Shown here: positions 1 through 6,342 of the stretch, piece after piece
Layout: every line of letters begins with the position of its first letter
Position numbering within the stretch: the stretch's first letter is position 1
Assembly (NCBI GenBank): GCA_937958315.1
Contig: CALFGH010000042.1
Coordinates: 1-23,900, forward strand
DNA: 23,900 bases
Direction of reading: 5' to 3'
Source of the DNA: an uncultured Collinsella sp.
Lineage (GTDB): Bacteria; Actinomycetota; Coriobacteriia; Coriobacteriales; Coriobacteriaceae
The notes under the pieces: model-generated
What the model was told of the DNA's origin: nothing
The model's database searches: none
Seen by the model: the letters and a program-made list of their open reading frames with translations, nothing else
Made by a program: the position numbers and the translations under genes

Positions 1-319
1 CCAGGCGATTGAGCGGACGCAGCACCGAGTTGTGCTCGAGCACCGTTGTGACCACACGGTCGCCGGGGCGCACCACGCCATTGATGGCGGTGTTGAGCGC
101 CGCGGTGGAATTGGGCGTAAAGCACACATGGTCCGCCCTCGGGCAACCCAAAAGGCGCGCGAGCTTGGCACGGCAAGCGTGAATCGTACGAGCGGCATCG
201 AGGGCGCCCGACGTGGCGCCGCGCCCGGCATTACCGAGCGAGCACATCGCCTGCGTCACGGCATCGATGACCGTCTGCGGCTTGTGCATGGTCGTCGCCG
301 CGTTATCCAGGTAGATCAT
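1..319 (-). CDS. Class V aminotransferase / cysteine desulfurase-like protein (N-terminal part, runs off the left edge)
   Basis: The visible 106 residues begin MIYLDNAATT, the classical start of cysteine desulfurases and related PLP-dependent class V aminotransferases. They also contain the PLP-phosphate segment TPNSTAALN and the LEHNSVLRP segment with the conserved histidine. The catalytic lysine and mobile cysteine loop lie beyond the window. Its ATG overlaps the DUF3343 stop codon (ATGA), so the two are translationally coupled. From memory, a class V aminotransferase subfamily (type EF2568) sits beside selD and yedF in many anaerobes. By context I infer it mobilises sulfur or selenium from cysteine/selenocysteine for the SelD pathway. 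True IscS/SufS function cannot be excluded because the C-terminal half is missing. Confidence 0.9.
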   Translation of the reverse strand, partial: MIYLDNAATTMHKPQTVIDAVTQAMCSLGNAGRGATSGALDAARTIHACRAKLARLLGCPRADHVCFTPNSTAALNTAINGVVRPGDRVVTTVLEHNSVLRPLNRL

Positions 320-567
320 CGCACGACCTCCCACATATCGATCACGGTATAGCCCTCGGTGGGAACACCCGCCGCGGCGAGTTCGCCGCGCAGCAGTTCC
401 TCATCCGCGGGCAACGCCTTCCATGCCAGACCGCAGCCGGCAGCGACCTCCCCGGGCACGGGAATCGTTCGCCCGGGAAGGCCGCGCTCGATGCACAGGG
501 ACTCGCAACCCATGGCGGCCGCCGTGGTGGGAAACGTGATGACAAGCGCCGGGCGCTTCTCCCTCAT
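316..567 (-). CDS. DUF3343 family protein
   Basis: This small protein of 83 residues starts MREKRPALVITFPTTAAAMG and matches my recollection of DUF3343. That family of putative Se/S-transfer partners is usually found beside yedF and selD. It has one CESLC motif with two cysteines near residues 21-25 that could carry a sulfur or selenium atom, and a further cysteine (AAGCG) in the middle. The ATG at 567 has GGAG seven bases upstream. A TTG five codons further upstream would overlap that ribosome site and is less likely. It begins 19 bases after yedF ends and overlaps the aminotransferase start by four bases. The biochemical role is unknown; donor-binding or regulation of YedF is only inference. 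Confidence 0.82.
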   Translation of the reverse strand: MREKRPALVITFPTTAAAMGCESLCIERGLPGRTIPVPGEVAAGCGLAWKALPADEELLRGELAAAGVPTEGYTVIDMWEVVR

Positions 568-586
568 GGCAACTCCAACCAATACG

Positions 587-1213
587 CTACGGGCGCACGA
601 CGCGCACGGCCTGCTCCATCTTCTCCACGATCACGTACATGTTGGTGACCTCGCCCACTGCAAGCTGGTCCTTAATGCCATAGTGGTCGAGGCAGGTGCC
701 ACAGGTAAGGATCTCGACGCCCTGCTCGGCCAGGCCCTTCAGGTCATCGAGCACCGGCGAGCCCTCGACAGTGAGCTTGGCGCCGCCGTTGTAGAACAGC
801 ATGGTCGCGGGCAGCTCCTCCTGCTGCGTCACAGCAAAGATAAACGCCTTCATGAGCTTGTGGCCCAGCTCGTCGTCGCCGCGGCCCATGCAGTCGGTGT
901 AGACGGAAATGACGAGCTTGCCCTTGCCGGCGCTGGCGTCACAGAAGGCAGCGCCATCCTGCTCGGGATCAGCCTCGGCAACGGCGCCAGAGGTCGCCAC
1001 GGTCACGTGCCACTCGGCGTCAGAAACCTTCTCGACCGAGGCCGTGCAGCCCTTCTCCTGCGCCATCTTGGAGATGTTCTTGACGGCGGTCTCGTTATCG
1101 ACCGAGGTCACGACTGTGCCCTCGCCATCGAGCTGCTTCAGGGCTTTGAGCGTCTTGACGACGGGCAGCGGGCAGGCATCGCCCATGGCATTGACTTCAA
1201 TCTTGGTAGACAT
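587..1213 (-). CDS. yedF: YedF, sulfurtransferase-like selenium metabolism protein
   Basis: The protein has 208 residues in two domains. Residues 1-75 are a TusA-like fold with the catalytic CPxP motif (DACPLPVVK, Cys14). Residues 98-208 are a DsrE/DsrF-like domain with YTDCMGRGDDELG (Cys108) and a TCGTCLDHYG site (Cys171, Cys174). This matches the YedF family, which co-occurs with selD in anaerobes and is thought to handle persulfide or selenopersulfide. The start is ATG at 1213 with AAAGGA about eight bases upstream; the open frame extends much further upstream, but that part is antisense-like noise over selD. It lies 61 bases downstream of selD and 19 bases upstream of the DUF3343 gene. 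It probably passes selenium from the desulfurase-like enzyme toward SelD; that step is inferred. Confidence 0.93.
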   Translation of the reverse strand: MSTKIEVNAMGDACPLPVVKTLKALKQLDGEGTVVTSVDNETAVKNISKMAQEKGCTASVEKVSDAEWHVTVATSGAVAEADPEQDGAAFCDASAGKGKLVISVYTDCMGRGDDELGHKLMKAFIFAVTQQEELPATMLFYNGGAKLTVEGSPVLDDLKGLAEQGVEILTCGTCLDHYGIKDQLAVGEVTNMYVIVEKMEQAVRVVRP

Positions 1214-1274
1214 AGCAAATTCCTTTCGAAAGAACCGTTCTAGAGAACGGCAAACAGTTACATAAACGTGCGGG

Positions 1275-2324
1275 CTAGCGAACAACGTGGACGGCAGGAC
1301 CGCCTGGCACCGGCTCGCACACGCGCCCGACAACGGCGGCAACGCGCCCTTCGGCATGTAAACGACGCGCAAGCTCATCCACATCGGCAGCAGGCGCCGC
1401 GATGAGCAAACCACCCGAGGTCTGCGGATCGTACAGCGCATCCAACATGCCCGACTCCAGGTCGTCGTCGGCAGCCACACGCGGGCCAAAGAAGTCCTGG
1501 TTGCGGTAGGAGCCCGCGGGGATAATGCCCAGACGCGCCATGTCGAGCACCTGGTCAAAGAGCGGCACTGCTCCCGACGCAAGCTCAACCTGCACGCCCG
1601 AGCCCTCGGCCATCTCGCACGCATGCCCGATCAGGCCAAAGCCCGTAATGTCGGTGCAGCCGTGAAGCTCAAGTCCCTCGGCCAGACGGATCGGGGCCTC
1701 GTTGAGGGTGCGCATCGAGTCAAACATGGCTGCGGCCTCGTCCTGCTCGATGAGCTCGCCCTTAATGGCCGTGGTGATAATGCCCGAGCCGATCGCCTTG
1801 GTCAGCAGCAACGCATCGCCCACGCGCGCGCCGCTGTTGGCGAGCATGCGGTCGAGCGCGACAAAACCGCTCACGGACAGGCCGTACTTGGGCTCGTCGT
1901 CGTTGATGGTGTGGCCGCCCGCGATGGAGCAACCCGCCTCGACGCACTTGTCGGCGCCGCCCGCCAGAATCTGACCGGCAACCTCGACGCCCAGGCAACT
2001 GGGTATGCAGAGCAAGTTCATGGCATGGCTCGGCCGCCCGCCCATGGCGTAGATATCCGACAGCGAGTTGGCCGCGGCGATCTGGCCAAAGAGGAAGGGG
2101 TCGTCCACCATGGGTGGGAAGAAGTCGACGGACTGCACGAGGCCCAGGTTCTCCCCCACCTTGAAGACGCTCGCATCGTCGGAGGTATCGAACCCCACGA
2201 GCAAGTTGTCATTATGCACATTGGGCAAATCGCCCAGGACCTGGGCGAGGGCTCCGGGAGCCAGCTTGGCGGCTCAACCGCTCGCGGCCGTCATAGACGT
2301 GAGCTTAATCTGATCGTCAGCCAT
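1275..2324 (-). CDS. selD: Selenide, water dikinase SelD, encoded with an in-frame UGA (selenocysteine 17)
   Basis: SelD makes selenophosphate from selenide and ATP for Sec-tRNA, selenouridine and Se-cofactor synthesis. Reading from ATG at 2324 (AGGAGGT six bases upstream) gives MADDQIKLTSMTAASG, then UGA at 2274-2276, then AAKLAPGALAQVL. The UGA is codon 17 and Lys is codon 20, the same positions as catalytic Cys17 and Lys20 of E. coli SelD. The remainder is typical: VDFFPPMVDDPFLFGQIAAA, AGGHTI, TDITGFGLIGHA and YDPQTSGGLL. The length is 349 residues including Sec. Two hairpins follow the UGA, GGCUC-CCG-GAGCC and GCCCAG-GUC-CUGGGC, and either could be the bacterial SECIS. Ordinary callers would start at 2228 and lose the active site. 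It lies 70 bases downstream of the activase gene. Confidence 0.95.
2231..2276 (-). promoter_or_regulatory. Candidate bacterial SECIS downstream of the selD UGA
   Basis: Two perfect short hairpins lie within about 42 nt after the UGA codon at 2274-2276. The first has the stem GGCUC/GAGCC with its loop 17 nt after the UGA. The second has GCCCAG/CUGGGC with the loop GUC starting 34 nt after it. Bacterial SECIS elements lie immediately 3' of the UGA and often carry a G at the start of the loop, which the second hairpin has. Which hairpin SelB reads cannot be decided by eye. Confidence 0.55.
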
Positions 2325-2394
2325 CGATACCTCCTCTCATCGGTCAATCATTTTCTCCCAGTATACGCATGAATGCGAGCCGACGGCGGATGCA

Positions 2395-3159
2395 TTAATT
2401 GAGCGCCTGTGCGCGAATCGCCGCGCCGATCGCTCCGGCAAAGCGAGCCTGGGGCGAGGTGGTCACCGGCGACCCCAGTAGCTCGCCCAACCGCTCCACC
2501 ACGAAGGCGTTCTCGCACAGGCCACCGGTCAGGTAGTACGGGGCGCCCGCGGCCTGCCCGGCCATAGTGGCAACGCGCGACACGACACTCTCGATCACGC
2601 CACGCGCAATGTTCTCGCGCGGCTCACCGCGACCGATCAGGCTGATAACCTCGCTTTCGGCAAACACCGTGCACATGCTGCTGATCTTGGTGGGCTCGCC
2701 GGAACGCGCTAGGTCGGCCATCTGCTGCTGGGAAATGCCCAGGCGGTCGGCCATGATCTCCAAGAAGCGCCCCGTGCCGGCGGCGCACTTGTCGTTCATG
2801 GCAAACTTGGCCACGCGGCCACTTTTAAGCTGAATGACCTTGGTGTCCTGGCCGCCCACGTCAATCACCGTGCCGTGATCGCCAAACAGGCGCACGGCAC
2901 CGGTGCCGTGGCAGGTAATCTCGGTCACGACCTTGTGCGCATAGGGCACGGCGACACGACCGTAGCCAGTCGCGACCACGCGAACATCGTCGCCCGTCAC
3001 GTCATAGCCGGCCGCTGCCAGTGCCTCGCGCAGCCGCTCGGAAGCATCGACCGAGGAGAACCCGGTTGGCTGCACGCACGTCCACGCCACCGAACCCTCC
3101 CCGTCGACCACGGCAGTCTTAGCCGCCGTAGACCCGATATCGATCCCGATCCCTATCAT
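2395..3159 (-). CDS. yjiL: ATP-dependent activase of a 2-hydroxyacyl-CoA dehydratase / double-cubane reductase (YjiL-like, BadF/BadG family)
   Basis: The 254 residues form an ASKHA-fold ATPase that injects low-potential electrons into its partner with ATP hydrolysis. The phosphate-1 loop is GIDIGSTAAK (residues 5-14) and the second nucleotide motif is VIDVGGQDTKV. The two cysteines that bridge one [4Fe-4S] cluster in the homodimer are present: Cys125 in NDKCAAGTGRF and Cys163 in SSMCTVFAESEV. The spacing and motifs match E. coli YjiL and HgdC-type activases as I recall them. It lies downstream of the two reductase genes, separated by repeat copy A, and is followed by selD. One activase presumably serves both reductases. 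The ATG at 3159 has a GGGAGAG ribosome site. Confidence 0.93.
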   Translation of the reverse strand: MIGIGIDIGSTAAKTAVVDGEGSVAWTCVQPTGFSSVDASERLREALAAAGYDVTGDDVRVVATGYGRVAVPYAHKVVTEITCHGTGAVRLFGDHGTVIDVGGQDTKVIQLKSGRVAKFAMNDKCAAGTGRFLEIMADRLGISQQQMADLARSGEPTKISSMCTVFAESEVISLIGRGEPRENIARGVIESVVSRVATMAGQAAGAPYYLTGGLCENAFVVERLGELLGSPVTTSPQARFAGAIGAAIRAQALN

Positions 3160-3211
3160 GGCTCTCTCCCAATCTAAACATCAAAGGTAGCGGCGCGTTC
3201 AGGCGCCTTAG

Positions 3212-3320
3212 CTCTAGGTTTCTCAGGTGCCGGAGATTGCCCCGAAAGAGGAGCGCAGCGTACTTTGGGTACGCAAGCGACGGTTTGAGGGGCAAGATCC
3301 GGTGTCTGAGGAAGCTAGAG
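3212..3320 (+). repeat. Structured intergenic element, copy A
   Basis: This is a long imperfect hairpin with arms 3212-3233 and 3299-3320 (one mismatch, several G-U pairs on the + strand). Inside is a second stem TTGCCCC/GGGGCAA, the conserved internal-loop strands GAAAGAGGAG and CGACGGTTTGA, and an apical hairpin around CTTTGGG. It lies between the YjiM-like gene and the activase gene and overlaps the former's stop codon. Confidence 0.75.
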
Positions 3321-4478
3321 GGTTTCGATGAAGGCGGCGATGCGCGTCTCGATCTGACCCATGTCGCCATTGCTGTAATCGGTCTCAATCTTCATGTACG
3401 GAATGCCCGCACCCTCGACAGCCTCCTGCATGCGCGCGCTCTCAACGTTGAAGGTGTGGCAGGCCTGCAGCACGCTCTCTACCACGCCATCGACATGGTA
3501 CTTCTCGCACATAGCCAGCGTGTTTCCCATGCGGCCTTCGTTAGGCGTCATGACCGAGCAGTTGATGTCCAGGTAGCGGTCGGCGATGGCGCGCAGGATG
3601 TCGGGAGCATCCGGGTCGATCATCATGGCCGCCGTGCGCTCGCCCGAGCAGTCGTCCATGCACACGACCACACCACCGTTGGACTCGATGGTGCGGCCGA
3701 TCTTGTTGATCACGCCGCCCACCGGGCAGCCAGTGATCAGAATGCGCTTGGCATCCGCCGCAATCGGGCGCTCGCCAGCCTCGTAGGACTCACGCAGCTT
3801 GGCGACCTTTTGCTCCAGCTGCTGCGTATAGGCCTCGATATCAAAGCTGAACGTACCGGCGAACATGGTGCTCATCAGGTCGACGCCGCTCATGGCCGCC
3901 GGCTGGTTGGCCTGCAGCGCGAACATCTCGAGCTGGGCCGCACGCAAGCGATTGCGACGACGGACAGCGGCGCGCAGGTCGTCATCGGTGATCGTAATAC
4001 CGTAGAAGTTCTCGAGCTCTTCCTTGAGCAGGCGGCACTCCTCGTACCAGCCCTCGCGCTCATAGGCACGATCGCGACCCTGCGGCAGGTGCAGAATGTA
4101 CGTGCGCTTGAGCTCGTTGAGTAACTCGTACATCTTCTTCTTGCCGTCGCAGGTGGTCTCACCGATGATCATGTCGCTAAAGTACGTAAACGGGCACTTT
4201 TGCGAGTAGGCAAAGCCGTAGGTCGACTTGATGAGCGGGCAGAGGTTTGCCGGCAGCACCTTCTCGGCCTCGGGAATCACCTCGTCGGATGTACCGCACA
4301 AGGCCACACTTGCGGTGCCCGCGGCATCGATAATCTCGAGCGGCGTATAGCTGCACAAAAAGCCGACCAGGCGATTACCCGCCTGCTTATAATCCTTGAC
4401 GCGAATAAACGCCGCCTTGCGCTGCTCGTTGAACTCCTCAAACGTGGACGGCAACGGCTGCTCAATATATTCCGGCAT
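3315..4478 (-). CDS. yjiM: Double-cubane-cluster anaerobic reductase (YjiM-like, 2-hydroxyacyl-CoA dehydratase family)
   Basis: The 387-residue protein belongs to the HgdB/FldC-type family and most resembles E. coli YjiM and the double-cubane-cluster proteins. Those take electrons from an activase and reduce small substrates. Cysteines at 42, 61, 80, 95 and 110 (LCSYTP, LCGTSD, LCPLIKS, KCPF, TTCDGKKKMYE) would bind the Fe-S cluster. Later motifs are ILITGCPVGG, INCSVMTPNEGRM, LQACHTFNVES and KIETDYS. The start at 4478 has AAGGAG upstream; the longer open frame to 4562 would begin inside repeat copy B. It lies after the second paralogue and before the activase. The substrate is unknown. The stop codon falls in the base of the repeat A hairpin. 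A CoA-thioester dehydratase role is less likely because both subunits are of the YjiM type. Confidence 0.9.
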   Translation of the reverse strand: MPEYIEQPLPSTFEEFNEQRKAAFIRVKDYKQAGNRLVGFLCSYTPLEIIDAAGTASVALCGTSDEVIPEAEKVLPANLCPLIKSTYGFAYSQKCPFTYFSDMIIGETTCDGKKKMYELLNELKRTYILHLPQGRDRAYEREGWYEECRLLKEELENFYGITITDDDLRAAVRRRNRLRAAQLEMFALQANQPAAMSGVDLMSTMFAGTFSFDIEAYTQQLEQKVAKLRESYEAGERPIAADAKRILITGCPVGGVINKIGRTIESNGGVVVCMDDCSGERTAAMMIDPDAPDILRAIADRYLDINCSVMTPNEGRMGNTLAMCEKYHVDGVVESVLQACHTFNVESARMQEAVEGAGIPYMKIETDYSNGDMGQIETRIAAFIETL

Positions 4479-4515
4479 ATAGCTCCTTAACAAACCTTTT
4501 AACCAACCAAGGAAA

Positions 4516-4616
4516 CGGCTTTCCCAGGTGCCCGAGGTTGCCGTGAAAGAGAAGCGCCGCATACTTTGGTAGCAAGCGACGGTTTGAACGGCAAGATCGG
4601 GTGTCCGGGAAAGCCG
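4516..4616 (+). repeat. Structured intergenic element, copy B
   Basis: The outer arms 4516-4534 and 4598-4616 pair over 19 positions with one A-C mismatch and three G-U pairs when read on the + strand. The inner stem TTGCCGT/ACGGCAA flanks the conserved strands GAAAGAGAAG and CGACGGTTTGA, and the apical loop reads CTTTGG. It sits between the two reductase genes. Confidence 0.75.
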
Positions 4617-4631
4617 CCGGGACGGATAGCC

Positions 4632-5915
4632 CTAAATGGTTTCCAAGAAGGCCTCAATCCTGGTTTGTAGCTGGCCTGCATCCTCGCCGGCGTAGTCGGT
4701 CGTGATGTGCATAAACGGAATGCCGGCCTCCTCGGCGGCCTTCTCCACGGCAAACGACTCCATCTCGTAGAGCGTGCAGAACTGCAGGGCCACGTCGACG
4801 ATGCCGTCGGCATGCAGGTCCTTGGCCATCTGGACAATGTCCTTCATACGCTGGTCGTTGGGCGTAAAGACGGCGCAGTTGATCTTAAAGTAGCGCTCGG
4901 CGATGGCATCAAGCATCTCGTCGACCGTCTCACCGGACTCGTCGACCAGATCCTTGTAGTAGCGCGAACCCGTGCAGGACTCCTCGCCCACCACGACGCC
5001 GCCGGCCTTCTCGATGAGGTTGAACAGCTTCCAGTTGGGCACGGCCATGGGCGTGCCGGTGTACAGGATGCGCTTGGTCCCCTTGGGCGCCACGCCCTCG
5101 CCGGCCTCGACACGCTGCTCGCACTCAGCCGCCATATCGTTAATGGCTCCGGTCAGACGCGGCGTGTCGTCCATAAAGGCGGCCTGAACGGTCAGCAGGC
5201 TGTCAAGACCGCTGATGGGCGCAGGGTCGGCAGCGCGCGTGGCAGCGAGGCGCTGCAGGGCACGGCGCTTCTCATTTACGGCGTGGATGGCGGCCTTCAG
5301 GCGCTCGGGCGTAATCGTGACGCCGCACTCTTCCTCGATCTTGGCGGCGAGCTTCTTGACCTCGGCCTTCCAGGTCACGAGCGTCGACTTGTCGTGTACG
5401 TTGGGGATATCCATGACGTACATGTTCTTTTGCGTGGCAAAGAACTCGTAGGCCTTCTTCTTGCCATCGCAGGTGTTCTCGCCGACTGCCAAGTCGCTCG
5501 ACTCGATGTAGGGGCAGACCTCGCCCAGCTTAAAGCCGGCAAAGCTCTTGATAAGCGGACAGGTGTTGCGCGGCAGATGCTCCTCGACCTTGTCGGTCGC
5601 CCAGTCGGCACCCGAGCACAGGCCCACGGGAATGCCGTCGCAGGCGAGCACAATCTCCTCGGGCACGTAGACGCAGAACGAGCCCACGATCTTGGTGGCC
5701 TCGCCGGCCTCCTTCTTGTCGAGCATCTCCTTAATACGGCCGCTGTGGATGTTGGTGGCTACAAAGTCCAGGTAGGACGTGGACTTGGGGCGATTGTTCT
5801 GCGTCAGGAACATATCGCCGTACATCTGGCCCACGGCGCCCAGCAGCATGTCGTGGTCGGCAAGATTCATGCCGAGGCTCTCCCACATCGGATGGAAATC
5901 GAATTCTTCAGCCAT
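4632..5915 (-). CDS. Second double-cubane-cluster reductase paralogue, first gene of the selenium operon
   Basis: The 427-residue protein is a paralogue of the next gene with an extra N-terminal segment of about 40 residues. Cysteines 81, 100, 119, 134 and 149 have exactly the same spacing (19, 19, 15, 15) as 42, 61, 80, 95 and 110 in the paralogue; one extra Cys92 is present (LACDG). Shared motifs are YVPEEIVLACDGIPVGLC, NTCPLIKS, ENTCDGKKKAYEF, ILYTGTPMAVPN, INCAVFTPNDQRMKD, LQFC and MHITTDYAGEDAGQLQTR. Where the partner has ITGCPVGG this one has YTGTPMAV, so a downstream cysteine is lost. The two may form a heterodimer like HgdA/HgdB or act as separate homodimers. The ATG at 5915 has AGGGGA upstream. 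The reaction is unknown; see findings for the selenium hypothesis. Confidence 0.9.
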   Translation of the reverse strand: MAEEFDFHPMWESLGMNLADHDMLLGAVGQMYGDMFLTQNNRPKSTSYLDFVATNIHSGRIKEMLDKKEAGEATKIVGSFCVYVPEEIVLACDGIPVGLCSGADWATDKVEEHLPRNTCPLIKSFAGFKLGEVCPYIESSDLAVGENTCDGKKKAYEFFATQKNMYVMDIPNVHDKSTLVTWKAEVKKLAAKIEEECGVTITPERLKAAIHAVNEKRRALQRLAATRAADPAPISGLDSLLTVQAAFMDDTPRLTGAINDMAAECEQRVEAGEGVAPKGTKRILYTGTPMAVPNWKLFNLIEKAGGVVVGEESCTGSRYYKDLVDESGETVDEMLDAIAERYFKINCAVFTPNDQRMKDIVQMAKDLHADGIVDVALQFCTLYEMESFAVEKAAEEAGIPFMHITTDYAGEDAGQLQTRIEAFLETI

Positions 5916-6054
5916 GACGGTTCCCCTCTCGAACCAAAAACGGATAACAGCGGTATCGATGCACGACGGACGGCGATTGCCCGGCCGTGCTCAAACCCGG
6001 AATTTTAGGGAACCTGCTCTGCGGTCGATTATTTAGTTGTGCGTCGTCTCTCCC

Positions 6055-6088
6055 GGAGCCGTGAACATACCTGCTCATATGCGGCTCC
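6055..6088 (-). promoter_or_regulatory. Leader hairpin upstream of the selenium operon
   Basis: A perfect 7-bp stem, GGAGCCG/CGGCTCC, encloses a 20-nt loop in the untranslated leader. The stop codon of the small upstream ORF lies in the loop, so translation of that ORF would open the stem. It has no U-run and is not an intrinsic terminator by itself. Confidence 0.4.
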
Positions 6089-6143
6089 GAGCGATATATA
6101 GGGCACGCGCGGCAACGCGGCAAATGTATGTCGTCTGCGGCAT
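6075..6143 (-). CDS. Possible 22-residue leader peptide upstream of the selenium operon
   Basis: This very short ORF has an unusually good ribosome site, AAGGAGGG, seven bases before its ATG. It ends 159 bases before the first reductase gene. The peptide begins MPQTTYICRVAARAL and ends with an arginine-rich tail. It contains one cysteine and no run of a single codon, so it is not a classical amino-acid attenuator. Its last codons and stop overlap the leader hairpin. It could be a translated regulatory uORF or simply a fortuitous SD-ATG pair. Confidence 0.35.
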   Translation of the reverse strand: MPQTTYICRVAARALYIARSRI

Positions 6144-6164
6144 GTGCGCACCCTCCTTAACCAG

Positions 6165-6216
6165 TTGATGTCAACTATATCAACGGTCATCGACCATGCG
6201 AACACCGTTGACATTC
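6165..6216. promoter_or_regulatory. Cluster of GTTGAC-type half-sites (candidate operator)
   Basis: Three related inverted half-sites lie close together: GTTGATGTCAAC (with the core TTGATGTCAA), TATATCAACGGT and ACCGTTGACA. The last two form a perfect TCAACGGT/ACCGTTGA inverted repeat. They lie about 30 to 80 bases downstream of the proposed start of transcription, as expected for a repressor or a second promoter control site. The cognate regulator is not in the window. Confidence 0.35.
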
Positions 6217-6251
6217 GTACGACAGCATCGTGTGCCGTCGTTTAATAAATT

Positions 6252-6279
6252 ATTATCTTGATTAATAAGAGTTTGTCAT
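6252..6279 (-). promoter_or_regulatory. Candidate sigma-70 promoter of the selenium/reductase operon
   Basis: On the minus strand, ATGACA (-35) and GATAAT (-10) each match the consensus at five of six positions and are 16 bases apart. They lie within an AT-rich island unlike the surrounding DNA. Transcription would begin near 6245, giving a leader of about 330 nt before the first reductase gene. Confidence 0.5.
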
Positions 6280-6298
6280 CTCTCATTCAGCGAACGGC

Positions 6299-6330
6299 AA
6301 ACAAAACCGCCGAGGCTTATACCCCGACGG
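6299..6330 (-). terminator. Intrinsic terminator of modABC
   Basis: On the minus strand the 9-bp stem CCGTCGGGG/CCTCGGCGG (two G-U pairs) with a 6-nt loop is followed by TTTTGTTT. It lies 13 bases after the modC stop. Confidence 0.85.
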
Positions 6331-6342
6331 CATTACCCAGCG

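Larger units (their letters stand above)
5916..6298 (-). other. Long untranslated leader/intergenic region before the selenium operon
   Basis: About 380 bases hold no conserved protein gene. I see the promoter near 6252-6279, the half-site cluster, the possible uORF, the 7-bp hairpin and, closer to the gene, an imperfect G+C-rich hairpin (5962-5991). I could not match it to a known riboswitch class such as the molybdenum cofactor RNA. Confidence 0.5.

Noticed and set aside
1275..2228. selD beginning at the internal codon 2228
   Set aside because: This start omits the ribosome site, the nucleotide-binding N-terminus and the active site; reading through UGA from 2324 restores all.
3212..4616. 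Repeat copies as a CRISPR array or as intrinsic terminators
   Set aside because: The copies are far apart without spacers, and no T-run follows either arm.
5908..6214. Two overlapping minus-strand ORFs of 61 and 71 codons in the leader
   Set aside because: No good ribosome site and no recognisable protein; only the 22-codon ORF with an SD is kept as a weak candidate.
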